Assembly: GCF_902364025.1 (NCBI RefSeq)
Contig: NZ_CABJCG010000007.1
Span: 62,001-126,000 of the forward strand
Length of the DNA: 64,000 bases
Source of the DNA: Enterocloster lavalensis
GTDB lineage: Bacteria; Bacillota; Clostridia; Lachnospirales; Lachnospiraceae
Direction: 5' to 3'
Numbering within the stretch: the stretch's first letter is position 1; every line of letters begins with the position of its first letter. Below, piece after piece: positions 51,630 to 60,549 of this stretch. The position numbers were made by a program, and so were the translations under genes. The notes beneath the pieces are model-generated. The model ran no database searches. It was not told the DNA's origin and worked only from the letters and a program-made list of their open reading frames with translations.

Positions 51630-53402
51630 ATGAGAACATTAGAGGAACTGAAGGAACTGGTCGCCTGCGGCAAGGGGGAGATTCCCTGCGACTGGAAGCT
51701 GGCCAATGTGCAGCTGGTGAACGTGTATTCCCGGGAGATTTATCCCACGGATATCTATATAAAAGGAAAACGCATCGTCTCCATCGAACCGGGCATCCAT
51801 CTGGAGGCAAAGCAGGTGAAGGATTGCGGCAATCTGTACGCCATCCCGGGGATGATCGACTCCCACATGCATTTTGAGTCCACCATGCTGTCGCCGGAGG
51901 CATTGGCCGACGTGGTGGTGCCCAAGGGGACCACCACCATGATGGCGGACCTGATGGAGATCGCCAACGTGGCCGGGGAGGCGGGGCTCAAAGAAATGTT
52001 GAAATCCCTGGAGCGGATGCCCTGCCGAATGCTGATCGAGGTGTCCTCCCGGGTGCCCACCGCCCCGGGTCTTGAGACCACCGGCGCGGTGCTGGGCGCG
52101 GCTGAGGTGGACGCGCTTTTGGGCTGGAAGGAGAGCGTCAGCCTGGGGGAGATGGATTCCTCCAAGATTCTGTTGTCCCGTGAGGACGAGTACCTGGAGA
52201 AAATCTGCTCCGCCCTGAACCGGGGCAAACCGGCTAATGGACACGCCATCGGGCGGCTGGGCCAGGAGCTGAACATTTACGCCTCCTCCGGCATCTCCGA
52301 CGACCACGAGTGCGTCACCGAGGAGGAGATGGTGCAGCGGCTGCGGGTGGGCATGAAGGTCTTTATCCGGGAGGGGAGCACGGAGCGGAACGTGGAGGGC
52401 CTGGTGCGCGCGGTGGTGGAACACGGGCTGGACACGGAAAATCTGATGTTCTGCACCGACGACAAGCACATCGGCGACATCCGGCGGGAAGGTCATATCA
52501 ACTACAATGTGAACAAATCCATCGCCCTTGGCCTGGATCCCGTGGAGGCCATCCGAATGGCGACAATCCACGCGGCCAAGCATTTCCGCATGGAGGAGGA
52601 GATTGGCAGCATCACGCCGGGCCGCATGGCGGACATCATTCTGGCAAAGGATATCCGGGATATTCAGCCGGAGGAGGTATGGTTTGAGGGCAAACCGGCC
52701 GCGGTGGGCGGCGCTATGCTGGAGGAGACGAAGGTCCGTGTGTATCCCGACTGGATCAAGGACACGGTGAAGCTGAAAACGCCTGTGACGGCCGGGAGTT
52801 TTGCGGTACCCGCGGGCAGACACGGCGGCGGGGCAGCCGCGCCGGTTCGGGTGATCCGCCTGGTGAAGGACCAGATCATCAACGAAGAGGACCGGGCCGA
52901 GCTGCCGGTGAAGGACGGCTTCGTGCTGGCGGATCCGTCCCAGGACGTGGCCAAATTGTCCGTGGTGGAGCGCTACGGCAAGAACGGCAACGTGGGAACC
53001 GGGTTTGTCCGGGGCTTCCATCTGGAAAAGGGCGCCATGGCCTACTCCATGTCCCACGACCACCACAACATCGTGACCGCGGGCGTGGACGACGGGGATA
53101 TGGCGGCCGCGGTGAACGAGGTAGCCCGCCTGCGGGGCGGCCTGGCCGTGGTCTGCGGCGGTAAGGTGCTGGCGTCCATGGAGCTGCCCATCGGCGGCCT
53201 GATGAGCGAGGAGGGCCCCAGGGAGGTGGAGGAACGGCTGGACGGGCTGAACCGGGCTGCGGCTTCCCTGGGCTGCGACACCCCGGCGCCCTTTATGGCC
53301 CTGAGCTTTATCTCCCTGCCCACCGTGCCGGAGCTGGGGCTGACGGACATGGGATTGGTGGACGTTTTGGAACACAAACTGATTCCGGTGGTGCTGGAGT
53401 AA
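51630..53402 (+). CDS. ade: Adenine deaminase
   Basis: A 590-residue amidohydrolase. It has the metal motif GMIDSHMHFESTML and the ADE-type SDDHECVTEEE and FCTDDKHIGDI segments; the C-terminal domain includes AYSMSHDHHNIVTAG and ALSFISLPTVPELGLTDMGLVD. It converts adenine to hypoxanthine and ammonia. I use ATG 51630, with AGGAGA 9 bases upstream; GTG 51612 lies on that site's edge. It sits 39 bases after the Hsp70 gene and may be co-transcribed with it, but by function it belongs to the purine cluster that follows, feeding the xanthine-dehydrogenase-type enzyme. Confidence 0.93.
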   Translation: MRTLEELKELVACGKGEIPCDWKLANVQLVNVYSREIYPTDIYIKGKRIVSIEPGIHLEAKQVKDCGNLYAIPGMIDSHMHFESTMLSPEALADVVVPKGTTTMMADLMEIANVAGEAGLKEMLKSLERMPCRMLIEVSSRVPTAPGLETTGAVLGAAEVDALLGWKESVSLGEMDSSKILLSREDEYLEKICSALNRGKPANGHAIGRLGQELNIYASSGISDDHECVTEEEMVQRLRVGMKVFIREGSTERNVEGLVRAVVEHGLDTENLMFCTDDKHIGDIRREGHINYNVNKSIALGLDPVEAIRMATIHAAKHFRMEEEIGSITPGRMADIILAKDIRDIQPEEVWFEGKPAAVGGAMLEETKVRVYPDWIKDTVKLKTPVTAGSFAVPAGRHGGGAAAPVRVIRLVKDQIINEEDRAELPVKDGFVLADPSQDVAKLSVVERYGKNGNVGTGFVRGFHLEKGAMAYSMSHDHHNIVTAGVDDGDMAAAVNEVARLRGGLAVVCGGKVLASMELPIGGLMSEEGPREVEERLDGLNRAAASLGCDTPAPFMALSFISLPTVPELGLTDMGLVDVLEHKLIPVVLE

Positions 53403-53459
53403 TTGGAGTAATCAATGGCGCTATTCTCTAAAAAGATAAACGGTTTTGGTATCTTCAGA

Positions 53460-53488
53460 TTGACAGAAAACAGAGAATGATATAGTAT
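53460..53488 (+). promoter_or_regulatory. Promoter of the GntR-xdh operon
   Basis: TTGACA at 53460-53465 with TAGTAT at 53483-53488 (17-base spacer); TATAGT at 53481 with a 15-base spacer is the alternative -10. A large palindrome follows at the start site. Confidence 0.6.
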
Positions 53489-53490
53489 AA

Positions 53491-53520
53491 ATAGGTAGTA
53501 CCAATATAGGTACTACCTAT
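53491..53520 (+). promoter_or_regulatory. Palindromic operator, probably for the GntR regulator
   Basis: ATAGGTAGTACC-N6-GGTACTACCTAT is a perfect 12-base inverted repeat at the predicted start site. Each arm contains a small palindrome GGTA-S-TACC, so it could bind two dimers. Only a TTTTG tract follows, so a terminator role is less likely. Confidence 0.65.
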
Positions 53521-53534
53521 TTTGCGCAATGTGC

Positions 53535-53564
53535 CCGGCGGTTCCATGTTCGAACCGCAGCCGG
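53535..53564 (+). other. Leader stem-loop upstream of the GntR gene
   Basis: GCGGTTC-N7-GAACCGC forms a seven-base stem, extended by CCGG/CCGG. It lies in the 5' leader of the GntR-xdh transcript. I do not recognise a known riboswitch. Confidence 0.4.
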
Positions 53565-53674
53565 TGAAGCATGTTTAGCGGGCGCGGGCGCGGGTGTGGC
53601 CGCGGCCACCATATGGCGCTGCCGCAGGCTACGGTTGCGCACAGGGGCGGCGTGTGAGATAAATGGAGGAACGC

Positions 53675-54403
53675 ATGGATCAGGGATTGCAGTTATCAGA
53701 GGAAGTGACCCGCAGGCTGCTGGAGGAGATACGCTTCGGCCGCTATCAGGATATGAAAAAACTTCCGCCGGAGGTGGAGCTGGCAGGCCAGCTGGGCGTC
53801 AGCAGGACGCTGCTTCGGGACTGCCTGGCCATATTGGAGCGGGAGGGATTTATCAGCCGCAAGCACGGCGTTGGCACGGTGATCAACAAACACGTGCTGG
53901 ACGTAGAGACCAGGATGGACCTGGAAAAAGAGTTTCTGGACATGGTAAAGGACGCGGGTTATCAGGCGGAGATCGCCAGCGTGAAGGTGGAGATCATGGA
54001 CTGCGACCGGGAGACGGCGGACAAGCTGAAGCTGGGGCCCGGAGAGCCCATTTTCCGGGTGGACAGGCTGATCACGGCGGACAGAAGGCCCGCGATCTAC
54101 TGCGTGGACCACATCGGCCTGCGGCACGTGAAAACCGGCTTTTACGAGATGGCGGAGCTGAAAAAGCCGATTTTTTGGTTTTTGGAGCAGTATTGCAAGG
54201 AGACGGTTTACATGGATCTGACCGAGGTCCGTGCCGTGGCCGCGGACAGCAGGCTGGCAGCCGTGTTCAATACCGCGGAAGGTACGCCGCTGCTGCACAT
54301 GGACGAGGTTGGATATAATTTCTGGGGAGAACCGATACTGATGTCGAAGGAATACTACATGGATGGAATTTTAAAGCATACGGTGATGCGTAAAAAAATA
54401 TAG
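53675..54403 (+). CDS. GntR/HutC-family regulator (UTRA domain)
   Basis: A 242-residue regulator. The winged helix covers about residues 8-70 (LEEIRFGRYQDMKKLPPEVELAGQLGVSRTLLRDCLAILEREGFISRKHGVGTVI). The UTRA effector domain follows, with GPGEPIFRVDRLITADRRPAIYCVDHIG and a C-terminal EPILMSKEYYMDG. I prefer ATG 53675 because GGAGGA lies 7 bases upstream; ATG 53663 overlaps that site. It heads the xanthine-dehydrogenase/nucleoside-transport operon and should regulate it through the palindrome at 53491. A purine-related effector is likely from context. Confidence 0.88.
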   Translation: MDQGLQLSEEVTRRLLEEIRFGRYQDMKKLPPEVELAGQLGVSRTLLRDCLAILEREGFISRKHGVGTVINKHVLDVETRMDLEKEFLDMVKDAGYQAEIASVKVEIMDCDRETADKLKLGPGEPIFRVDRLITADRRPAIYCVDHIGLRHVKTGFYEMAELKKPIFWFLEQYCKETVYMDLTEVRAVAADSRLAAVFNTAEGTPLLHMDEVGYNFWGEPILMSKEYYMDGILKHTVMRKKI

Positions 54404-54539
54404 GCCGGCGGGACTTGCCGGCGCGGGGAAGTTTTTGGTGAACAATTTCATTCTCCCGGCAATGAGGCCGGGAACATGTGATTTCGCTGAAAACTTCTTT
54501 TTCTTGGAAATGGAGCAGCGGCGAGGGGATGGCCGGAGC

Positions 54540-54602
54540 GCCGGGCGTCGAAACGGCGCGTCCGGCGGATAATTGTAAGAAAATGGCGGGCAGAGGCCCG
54601 CC
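54540..54602 (+). other. Two GC-rich stem-loops before the molybdenum-subunit gene
   Basis: CGCCGG/CCGGCG pair at about 54540-54568, and GGCGGG/CCCGCC at about 54585-54602. The second ends at the GGGAGGG ribosome site and could influence translation. They lie in the 217-base gap after the GntR gene; a further CCCGGC/GCCGGG stem is near 54457. No T-tract is present. Confidence 0.4.
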
Positions 54603-54620
54603 GGGAGGGAGCGGATCAAG

Positions 54621-56750
54621 ATGGCGGAACACTATGTGGGCCTGGGCCTGGGACGGAGCGAGGGAATGGACAAGGCTTCGGGGCGGGCCATGTACGCGGG
54701 AGATTACCGGGAGGAAGGGATGCTGGAGCTGGCTCTGGTGCGCTCGCCCGTCAGCCACGGGATTCTGGAGGAGCTGGATTTCTCGGCGCTGCCGAAGGAC
54801 GTGCTGGTATTTACGGCAAAGGATCTGGCGGTCAACGTGGTGGAGGACGTGATCGAGGACCAGCCGGTGCTGGCGGACCGTCATGTGCGGTTTAAGGGGG
54901 AGCCGGTGGCCATTGTGGCGGCGGCCACCCGGGAACGGGCCCGTGAGGCGGCGGCTCTTGTCAAGGTAGTCTGCCGGCCCCTCGTGGTGGTGCGGGACGT
55001 GGCGGACGCGGCCAACCCGGAATTTCCGGCTCTTCACGGGGACGGGAACCTGCTGGTGGATTTTGAAAATGAAAAGGGATCGGTGGAGCAGGGGTTTGCG
55101 GACAGCGCCCTGATTCTGGAGCAGGATTTTGAGACGCCGGTCCAGGACCACGGCTACATGGAGCCGGAGGCCTGCTTTGCCAGGATCGACGGGGAGGGGA
55201 GGCTTTTGGCCTACACTTCCACCCAGAACGTGTTCCACGACCACCGGATGATCTGCCGGGCCCTGGGCCTTGCGTCGGATCAGGTGCGGGTGAAGGCGGC
55301 CACGGTGGGAGGCGGTTTCGGCGGAAAGGACGGCAATACGGCCCAGATTTTCGCGGCGGCCGTGGCCTGGCTCACCAAGCGGCCCGCAAAGCTGGTGTTT
55401 GACCGACGGGAGTCCCTGGAAACCAGCTACAAACGCCATGGGGTGCGCATGCACGTGAAGATGGGATTTTCCCGGGACGGCCGTATCCTGGCCTTCGACG
55501 GGACCGGGGACCTGGACACCGGGGCTTACGCCGGGCTGGGACCGGCGGTGCTGGGGCTGTTCACGGAGCATTTTGCGGGACCCTATGACATTCCCAACGT
55601 ACATATTCAAAGCAGATTGTGGTACACCAACAAACCGGCGGCCCACGCCATGAGGGGTTTCGGAGCGCCTCAGGGGGCTTTTGCCACGGAGACTTTGATC
55701 AGCCGGGCGGCGGGAAAGCTGGGGCTGGACCCCATTGAAATCCGCCTGAAAAACGCCCTGGAGACCGGAAAATACGGCGCGCTTGGGCAGAAGATGGAAC
55801 ACTGCGTGGACTTTAAGGGCGCGCTGGAGCTGATCCGGGCCAGCGATCTGTGGAAGAGCCGGGAGGCAAACCGGGACCCGTACGTGGGTTACGGGATCGC
55901 GGGAGGCCATTTGAGCTGCGGGCTTGGCAAGAACATCCCCGACACGGCCAGCGTGGTGGTGGAGGAGACGAAGCCGGGATACTACCGCATCCGCGTAGGT
56001 TTTGTGGATATCGGCCAGGGCAGCCGCACCGCCCTCAAGGCCATGGCGGCGGACGCTCTGGAGACGGACCTGGATCACATCGAGATGATTATGTCCGACA
56101 CGGCCGAAACCCTGGACTGCGGCTCCGCCGCGGGCTCGCGTTCCACCTTTATCGCCGGAAACGCACTTTTGTCGGCGGTGAAGGAGTTCAGGAGAAAAAG
56201 AGCGGAGGAGGGCGGCGCTGCGCCCCTGGCTGCCACCGGCCATGCCTCATTCCCCGAGTCCGCCAAGGCGTTTTCCACCCCGGGTTTCCCTCACGCCATG
56301 TACACCTTCATCGCCCAGGCGGTGAAGCTGCGGCTGGACCCGGTGACGGGAACTGTGATCCTGCTGGACGTGGCCGCGGCCACCGAGGCCGGGCGCATCA
56401 TCAATCCGCTGTCCATGGCGGGGCAGATTCAGGGCGGCGTGGCCATGTCCGTCGGTTACGCCCTGGGCGAGAACTGCGTGTTTGAGGACGGAAGGCTGCT
56501 GAACGCGGACTTTTCCACCTACCTCATGCCCACGTCCCTGGACGTGCCCCACATCGCAAGCTACCATGTGGACGCCTACGAGCAGGCCGGGCCTATGGGA
56601 GTCAAGGGCGCGGCGGAGGTTTCCACCGTATCCATCGCCCCGGCCATCGGCGGGGCCATCGAACAGATATCAGGGGCCAGGCTCAACAGCCTGCCCTTCG
56701 ATATAGATAAAATCTTACAAGCAATGGAGAAAAAGGAGGAGAAACAATGA
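54621..56750 (+). CDS. Xanthine dehydrogenase-type molybdenum subunit
   Basis: A 709-residue large subunit of the xanthine oxidase family. Motifs in order: an N-terminal GDYREEGMLELALVRSPVSHG domain; EPEACFARI; the molybdopterin-binding GGGFGGKDGN; RGFGAPQGAFATE; GSAAGSRSTFIAGNAL; and the catalytic Glu666 in GVKGAAEVSTVSIAPAIGGAI. It carries no Fe-S or FAD domain; those are the separate genes at 62921 and 62001. It oxidises purines such as hypoxanthine or xanthine by context, though related hydroxylases act on other heterocycles. The stop codon overlaps the ATG of the next gene, so the enzyme and transporter are translationally coupled. Confidence 0.88.
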   Translation: MAEHYVGLGLGRSEGMDKASGRAMYAGDYREEGMLELALVRSPVSHGILEELDFSALPKDVLVFTAKDLAVNVVEDVIEDQPVLADRHVRFKGEPVAIVAAATRERAREAAALVKVVCRPLVVVRDVADAANPEFPALHGDGNLLVDFENEKGSVEQGFADSALILEQDFETPVQDHGYMEPEACFARIDGEGRLLAYTSTQNVFHDHRMICRALGLASDQVRVKAATVGGGFGGKDGNTAQIFAAAVAWLTKRPAKLVFDRRESLETSYKRHGVRMHVKMGFSRDGRILAFDGTGDLDTGAYAGLGPAVLGLFTEHFAGPYDIPNVHIQSRLWYTNKPAAHAMRGFGAPQGAFATETLISRAAGKLGLDPIEIRLKNALETGKYGALGQKMEHCVDFKGALELIRASDLWKSREANRDPYVGYGIAGGHLSCGLGKNIPDTASVVVEETKPGYYRIRVGFVDIGQGSRTALKAMAADALETDLDHIEMIMSDTAETLDCGSAAGSRSTFIAGNALLSAVKEFRRKRAEEGGAAPLAATGHASFPESAKAFSTPGFPHAMYTFIAQAVKLRLDPVTGTVILLDVAAATEAGRIINPLSMAGQIQGGVAMSVGYALGENCVFEDGRLLNADFSTYLMPTSLDVPHIASYHVDAYEQAGPMGVKGAAEVSTVSIAPAIGGAIEQISGARLNSLPFDIDKILQAMEKKEEKQ

Positions 56751-57877
56751 AAAAGAGTGCAAGAATGCTGGCGGCCGCCATGGCCGCGGTGATGATGCTC
56801 ACCGCCTGCGGTTCCGGAAGCGCCGGATCCACCACCGCGGCTCCCGCCGGGGACAGCAAGGCGGCCGAGACCCAGGCTGAGGCCGGAACCGAGGCTAAGG
56901 AGAGCGGCGCGGCGGAAGGCGAAAAAGCGGGCGCGGACGGCGTTTTAAAGGTGGCCCTGATCCTTCCGGGCAAGAAGGACGACGTGTCCTTTAACCAGGC
57001 CATGTTCCAGGGTATGCAGAAATATGTGGACGCTCACGCCAGTGAGATCGATTTAAAGGTTGTGGAGAACGTGTACGAGGTGGCGGACATTGAGCCGGCG
57101 CTGATGGACTTCGCGGACCAGGGCTACGACGTGGTGTTCGGCCATGGTTTCCAGTTTATGGAACCTATCGTCAAGGTTGCCCCCAACTATCCGGATACCA
57201 AATTCCTGCTGGGAACCGGATACAAGTCGGTTGACAACTCTGCGATTTACGATGTGTCGCTGCAGAGCGGCGGTTATCTGATGGGCGTGATCGCGGCCCT
57301 GGCCTCCCAGTCGGGCAAGATCGGCGTGGTAGGCGGCGCGGATGCCTCCGAGATTTTCCGTGGACATGAGGGTTTTAAGTTCGGCGCAAAATCCGTGAAT
57401 CCTGACATTGAAATTCAGGAGGTTTACACCGGAGACTGGACCGACACCGCTGGCGCCAAGGAGGCGGCCGTGGGCATGTACGATTCCGGCGTGGACGTGA
57501 TCTGGCATTCCGGCGACGGCATCGGCCTGGGCGTTGTGCAGGCGGCCAAGGAGAAGGATATGTACTGCCTGGGCAACGTGGCGGATCAGAACTCCCTGGC
57601 GCCCGACAATGTGCTCAGCGGCGTGGTGTATCAGTGGGAAGCCGTTATCTCCGGAATTTTCGACGATATCCGCAGCGGCAGCTTTACCGGCCGCGAGGAA
57701 GCGGACCGCTTCTACTGGATCAACGCTGAGGACGGAGGCTTAAGTTATGCTCCCATCAGCGACCCCAAGGGATGGCTGACCGACGAGGACAAGGCGCAGA
57801 TTGAGGATACCTTCAAGAAGCTTCAGGCCGGCGAGATCGAGATGCCGGAGTTCACTCAGGGCGAGGCGGCGAAGTAG
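56747..57877 (+). CDS. BMP-family nucleoside/purine-binding lipoprotein
   Basis: A 376-residue binding protein of the Bmp/PnrA group. A lipoprotein signal ends in MLTAC with Cys21, followed by a low-complexity Ala/Glu/Lys/Gly linker. The mature sequence includes VALILPGKKDDVSFNQAMFQGMQK, YDVVFGHGFQF and VGGADASEIFRGHEGFKFGA, as in purine-nucleoside receptors. It starts at ATG 56747, overlapping the upstream stop, with AAAGGAGG. A stem-loop follows at 57903, before the ATPase gene. Confidence 0.9.
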   Translation: MKKSARMLAAAMAAVMMLTACGSGSAGSTTAAPAGDSKAAETQAEAGTEAKESGAAEGEKAGADGVLKVALILPGKKDDVSFNQAMFQGMQKYVDAHASEIDLKVVENVYEVADIEPALMDFADQGYDVVFGHGFQFMEPIVKVAPNYPDTKFLLGTGYKSVDNSAIYDVSLQSGGYLMGVIAALASQSGKIGVVGGADASEIFRGHEGFKFGAKSVNPDIEIQEVYTGDWTDTAGAKEAAVGMYDSGVDVIWHSGDGIGLGVVQAAKEKDMYCLGNVADQNSLAPDNVLSGVVYQWEAVISGIFDDIRSGSFTGREEADRFYWINAEDGGLSYAPISDPKGWLTDEDKAQIEDTFKKLQAGEIEMPEFTQGEAAK

Positions 57878-57902
57878 GGCGCTTTTTACCGGCAAACGGG
57901 CT

Positions 57903-57932
57903 GCGGCGGGGCAGGTTTCATTTCCCCGCCGC
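57903..57932 (+). other. Intra-operon stem-loop after the BMP receptor gene
   Basis: GCGGCGGGG and CCCCGCCGC form a perfect nine-base stem with a 12-base loop. It is the third such structure found between a binding-protein gene and its transporter genes in this window. Confidence 0.7.
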
Positions 57933-57968
57933 GGTTTCCCTGCGTTTCGATTCAGGAGGTCTGTACAG

Positions 57969-59501
57969 ATGGAAACATTAGCAGTTGAGATGCGTGACAT
58001 AACCAAAATATTCGGAGGGGTAAAGGCCAACGACAGGATTCAGTTCTGCCTGCGGGCCGGCTCCATACACGGCCTGCTGGGTGAAAACGGCGCGGGCAAG
58101 ACGACACTGATGAATATCCTGTACGGTCTGTACCGCCAGGAGGAGGGGGAAATCCTCATCCGCGGGCAGAAGCAGGAGATTTCATCGCCAATCAAAGCAA
58201 TTTCTTTGGGCATCGGCATGGTGCACCAGCACTTTATGCTGGCCCGGTCCCTGACGGTGGTGGAAAATGTGATGCTGGGGCGCAAATCCCGCAAAGGCAT
58301 TCTCTTGGACACCCGGGAGACGGCGGAGGAGCTGGTGGCTCTGGCCGAGCGGTACAAGATGAAGGTGGATCCCTATGCCAAGGTCTGGCAGCTGTCCGTG
58401 GGAGAGCAGCAGCGGGTGGAGATTCTCACCGCCATCTACCAGGGGGCGGACATCCTGATCCTGGACGAGCCGACGGCCGTGCTCACGCCCCAGGAGACCG
58501 AGGTGCTCTTTGAGACCTTGCGGCACATGAAGGAGGATGGCAAGTCCATCATCCTGATTACCCATAAATTGGAAGAAATTATTTCGATTGTCGATGAAGT
58601 GACGGTCCTTCGGGATGGAAAGCTGATCGGAACCCGCCTGGCCGGACCGGACATGACCAAGGAGGAGCTGACCCGCATGATGGTGGGCCGGGACGTGCTG
58701 TTTAACTTCACGGAGCCGGAGCGGTCCCCGGGGGAGGTGCGCCTCTGTCTGGAAGGAATCTGCGCCAGGAACGACAAGGATTACCCGGCTTTGACGGATT
58801 TCTCCCTGGAACTGCGGGAGGGCGAGGTGGTCGGCCTGGCCGGCGTGGACGGCAACGGGCAGAAGGAGCTCTGCGAGGTGATCACGGGGCTTCGGACCGC
58901 GGACAAGGGCGTTTTGAAAATGGACGGGGAGCCCATCACCAACCGTCCGCCGGTATTTTACATCAGAAAGGGCATCGCCCACATCCCGGAGGACCGGCAC
59001 ACCACGGGTCTGGCCCTCAAATGGAGCCTGAAAAAGAATCTGGTGTTAAAGGCCTTCGGCCGGGAGCCCTTCTCCCGCCACGGCTTTATCAATGAAAAAA
59101 CCATCGATGCGTTCTGGGACAAGGCCCGGGCGGAATACCAGATCAAGGCTTCCTCCGGGGACGAGCAGGCCAGAAGCCTGTCCGGCGGCAACCAGCAGAA
59201 GGTGATTTTGGCCAGGGAGCTGTCGGAGCACCCGCGGGTGGTGGTGGCCAACCAGCCCACCAGGGGCCTCGACATCGGCGCTTCCGAGTACGTGCGCCAG
59301 AAACTGCTGGACGCCAGAAACGAGGGCTGCGCCGTGCTGCTGGTCAGCGCGGACCTGGAGGAGATTCTGCAGCTTTCGGACCGCATCGCGGTGATTTACG
59401 ACGGCCGCCTGATGGGCGTGCTGCCCAGGGGCGCGTCGGTGGACGAGATCGGCAGCCTGATGATGGGAAAGCAGAAGGAGGCAGACGAACATGGGAAATA
59501 A
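57969..59501 (+). CDS. Nucleoside ABC transporter ATPase (double domain)
   Basis: A 510-residue ATPase with two ABC domains. The first has Walker A GENGAGKTT, signature LSVGEQQRVEI and Walker B LILDEPTAVL. The second has the usual degenerate Walker A (GVDGNGQKE), signature LSGGNQQKVILARE and VVVANQPTRGLD, as in NupO/YufO-type transporters. I use ATG 57969 after AGGAGG; a longer frame from 57801 overlaps the receptor gene and the stem-loop. It overlaps the next permease gene by 11 bases. Confidence 0.93.
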   Translation: METLAVEMRDITKIFGGVKANDRIQFCLRAGSIHGLLGENGAGKTTLMNILYGLYRQEEGEILIRGQKQEISSPIKAISLGIGMVHQHFMLARSLTVVENVMLGRKSRKGILLDTRETAEELVALAERYKMKVDPYAKVWQLSVGEQQRVEILTAIYQGADILILDEPTAVLTPQETEVLFETLRHMKEDGKSIILITHKLEEIISIVDEVTVLRDGKLIGTRLAGPDMTKEELTRMMVGRDVLFNFTEPERSPGEVRLCLEGICARNDKDYPALTDFSLELREGEVVGLAGVDGNGQKELCEVITGLRTADKGVLKMDGEPITNRPPVFYIRKGIAHIPEDRHTTGLALKWSLKKNLVLKAFGREPFSRHGFINEKTIDAFWDKARAEYQIKASSGDEQARSLSGGNQQKVILARELSEHPRVVVANQPTRGLDIGASEYVRQKLLDARNEGCAVLLVSADLEEILQLSDRIAVIYDGRLMGVLPRGASVDEIGSLMMGKQKEADEHGK

Positions 59502-60549
59502 ACTGAAATCAGCGGCCGGGGAGGTCTGCGCCGCAGTTCTCACCATCGCCATCGCGCTGGCCATCGGCGCAGTGCTGGTAAAGCTCTCCGGAAATGATCC
59601 GGTGGAGGCGTACCAGACCCTGTTCCGGGGCGCCTTTGGTTCCAAACAGCGCATCTCCGAGGTGTTTGTGAAAATGGTTCCCCTGTGCATGATGGCCTTC
59701 GGAACCAGCGTGGCCTTCCGGGCGCAGCTCTGGAACATCGGAGGCAACGGCCAGTTTATCCTGGGAGCCATTGCGGCTATCCTGCCGGGGCTCTACCTGA
59801 AGCTGCCGCCGGTGATCTTGCTGCCTCTGTCCCTGATCTGCGGCATGCTGGGCGGCGCGCTGTGGGCGGGGCTGGCTGCGGTCTTAAAGATCCGCTTTAG
59901 CGCCAACGAGGTGATCACCACACTGATGCTCAACTACATCGCCACCTATTTCCTGGCGTTTCTGGTTCACGGGCCTATGAAGGACCCGGTGGGCGGGGAT
60001 TTCCCCCAGTCGCCCAATATCGCGGAGGCCCTGCGCCTGCCCCTGTTCTCGGACCGCCTGCGCATCCACGCGGGTATCTTCGTGGGGATTTTGGTGGTGG
60101 CCGTGATGTTGTTTTTCTGGAAAACCGTCCTTGGCTACCGCATCGACCTGGCGGGCCAGGGGGAGAAGGTTGCCACCTACTCCGGCATGAGCGTGAAGCG
60201 CACCGTGCTGATCACCATGATGATCTCCGGGGCGTTGACCGGCCTGGCGGGCTGGAATGAGATTTACGGCGTGCAGTACCGCCTGTTGGAGGGCGTGGCC
60301 AGCGGTTACGGGGATATCGCGGTGGTAATCGCGCTGCTGGGAAGCCTAAACCCGGTGGGCATTGTGATCGCAGGATTTTTCTTCTCCGCCCTGATGGTGG
60401 GCGGGGCCACCATGCAGAGGATGACCGACGTCCCCTACTCCATCGTGGATATCATACAGGGCCTGGTGATCGTGTTCATCATTGCCCGGACCACCCTGAA
60501 TCTGACGGTGGTAAAAAACTGGATTGGAAGGAGGCAGCGCCATGCTTAG
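59491..60549 (+). CDS. Nucleoside ABC transporter permease 1
   Basis: A 352-residue membrane protein of the BPD_transp_2 family (YufP/NupP-like), with about ten membrane segments. Family motifs are WNIGGNGQFILGAI and RFSANEVITTLMLNYIA; near the C terminus GYGDIAVVIALLGSLNPVGI. ATG 59491 follows AAGGAGG and overlaps the ATPase gene. The C terminus overlaps the second permease gene by 8 bases. Confidence 0.92.
   Translation: MGNKLKSAAGEVCAAVLTIAIALAIGAVLVKLSGNDPVEAYQTLFRGAFGSKQRISEVFVKMVPLCMMAFGTSVAFRAQLWNIGGNGQFILGAIAAILPGLYLKLPPVILLPLSLICGMLGGALWAGLAAVLKIRFSANEVITTLMLNYIATYFLAFLVHGPMKDPVGGDFPQSPNIAEALRLPLFSDRLRIHAGIFVGILVVAVMLFFWKTVLGYRIDLAGQGEKVATYSGMSVKRTVLITMMISGALTGLAGWNEIYGVQYRLLEGVASGYGDIAVVIALLGSLNPVGIVIAGFFFSALMVGGATMQRMTDVPYSIVDIIQGLVIVFIIARTTLNLTVVKNWIGRRQRHA

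Noticed and set aside
51639..53375. 578-codon minus-strand frame opposite ade
   Set aside because: Mirror of adenine deaminase; His-rich nonsense composition with no recognisable domain.
53538..53558. Possible tRNA T-arm (GGTTC...GAACC)
   Set aside because: Only this stem resembles a tRNA; acceptor, D and anticodon arms are absent, so it is a leader stem-loop.
54267..56243. 658-codon minus-strand frame
   Set aside because: Antisense to the molybdenum-subunit gene, whose motifs are all intact on the plus strand; no start signal.
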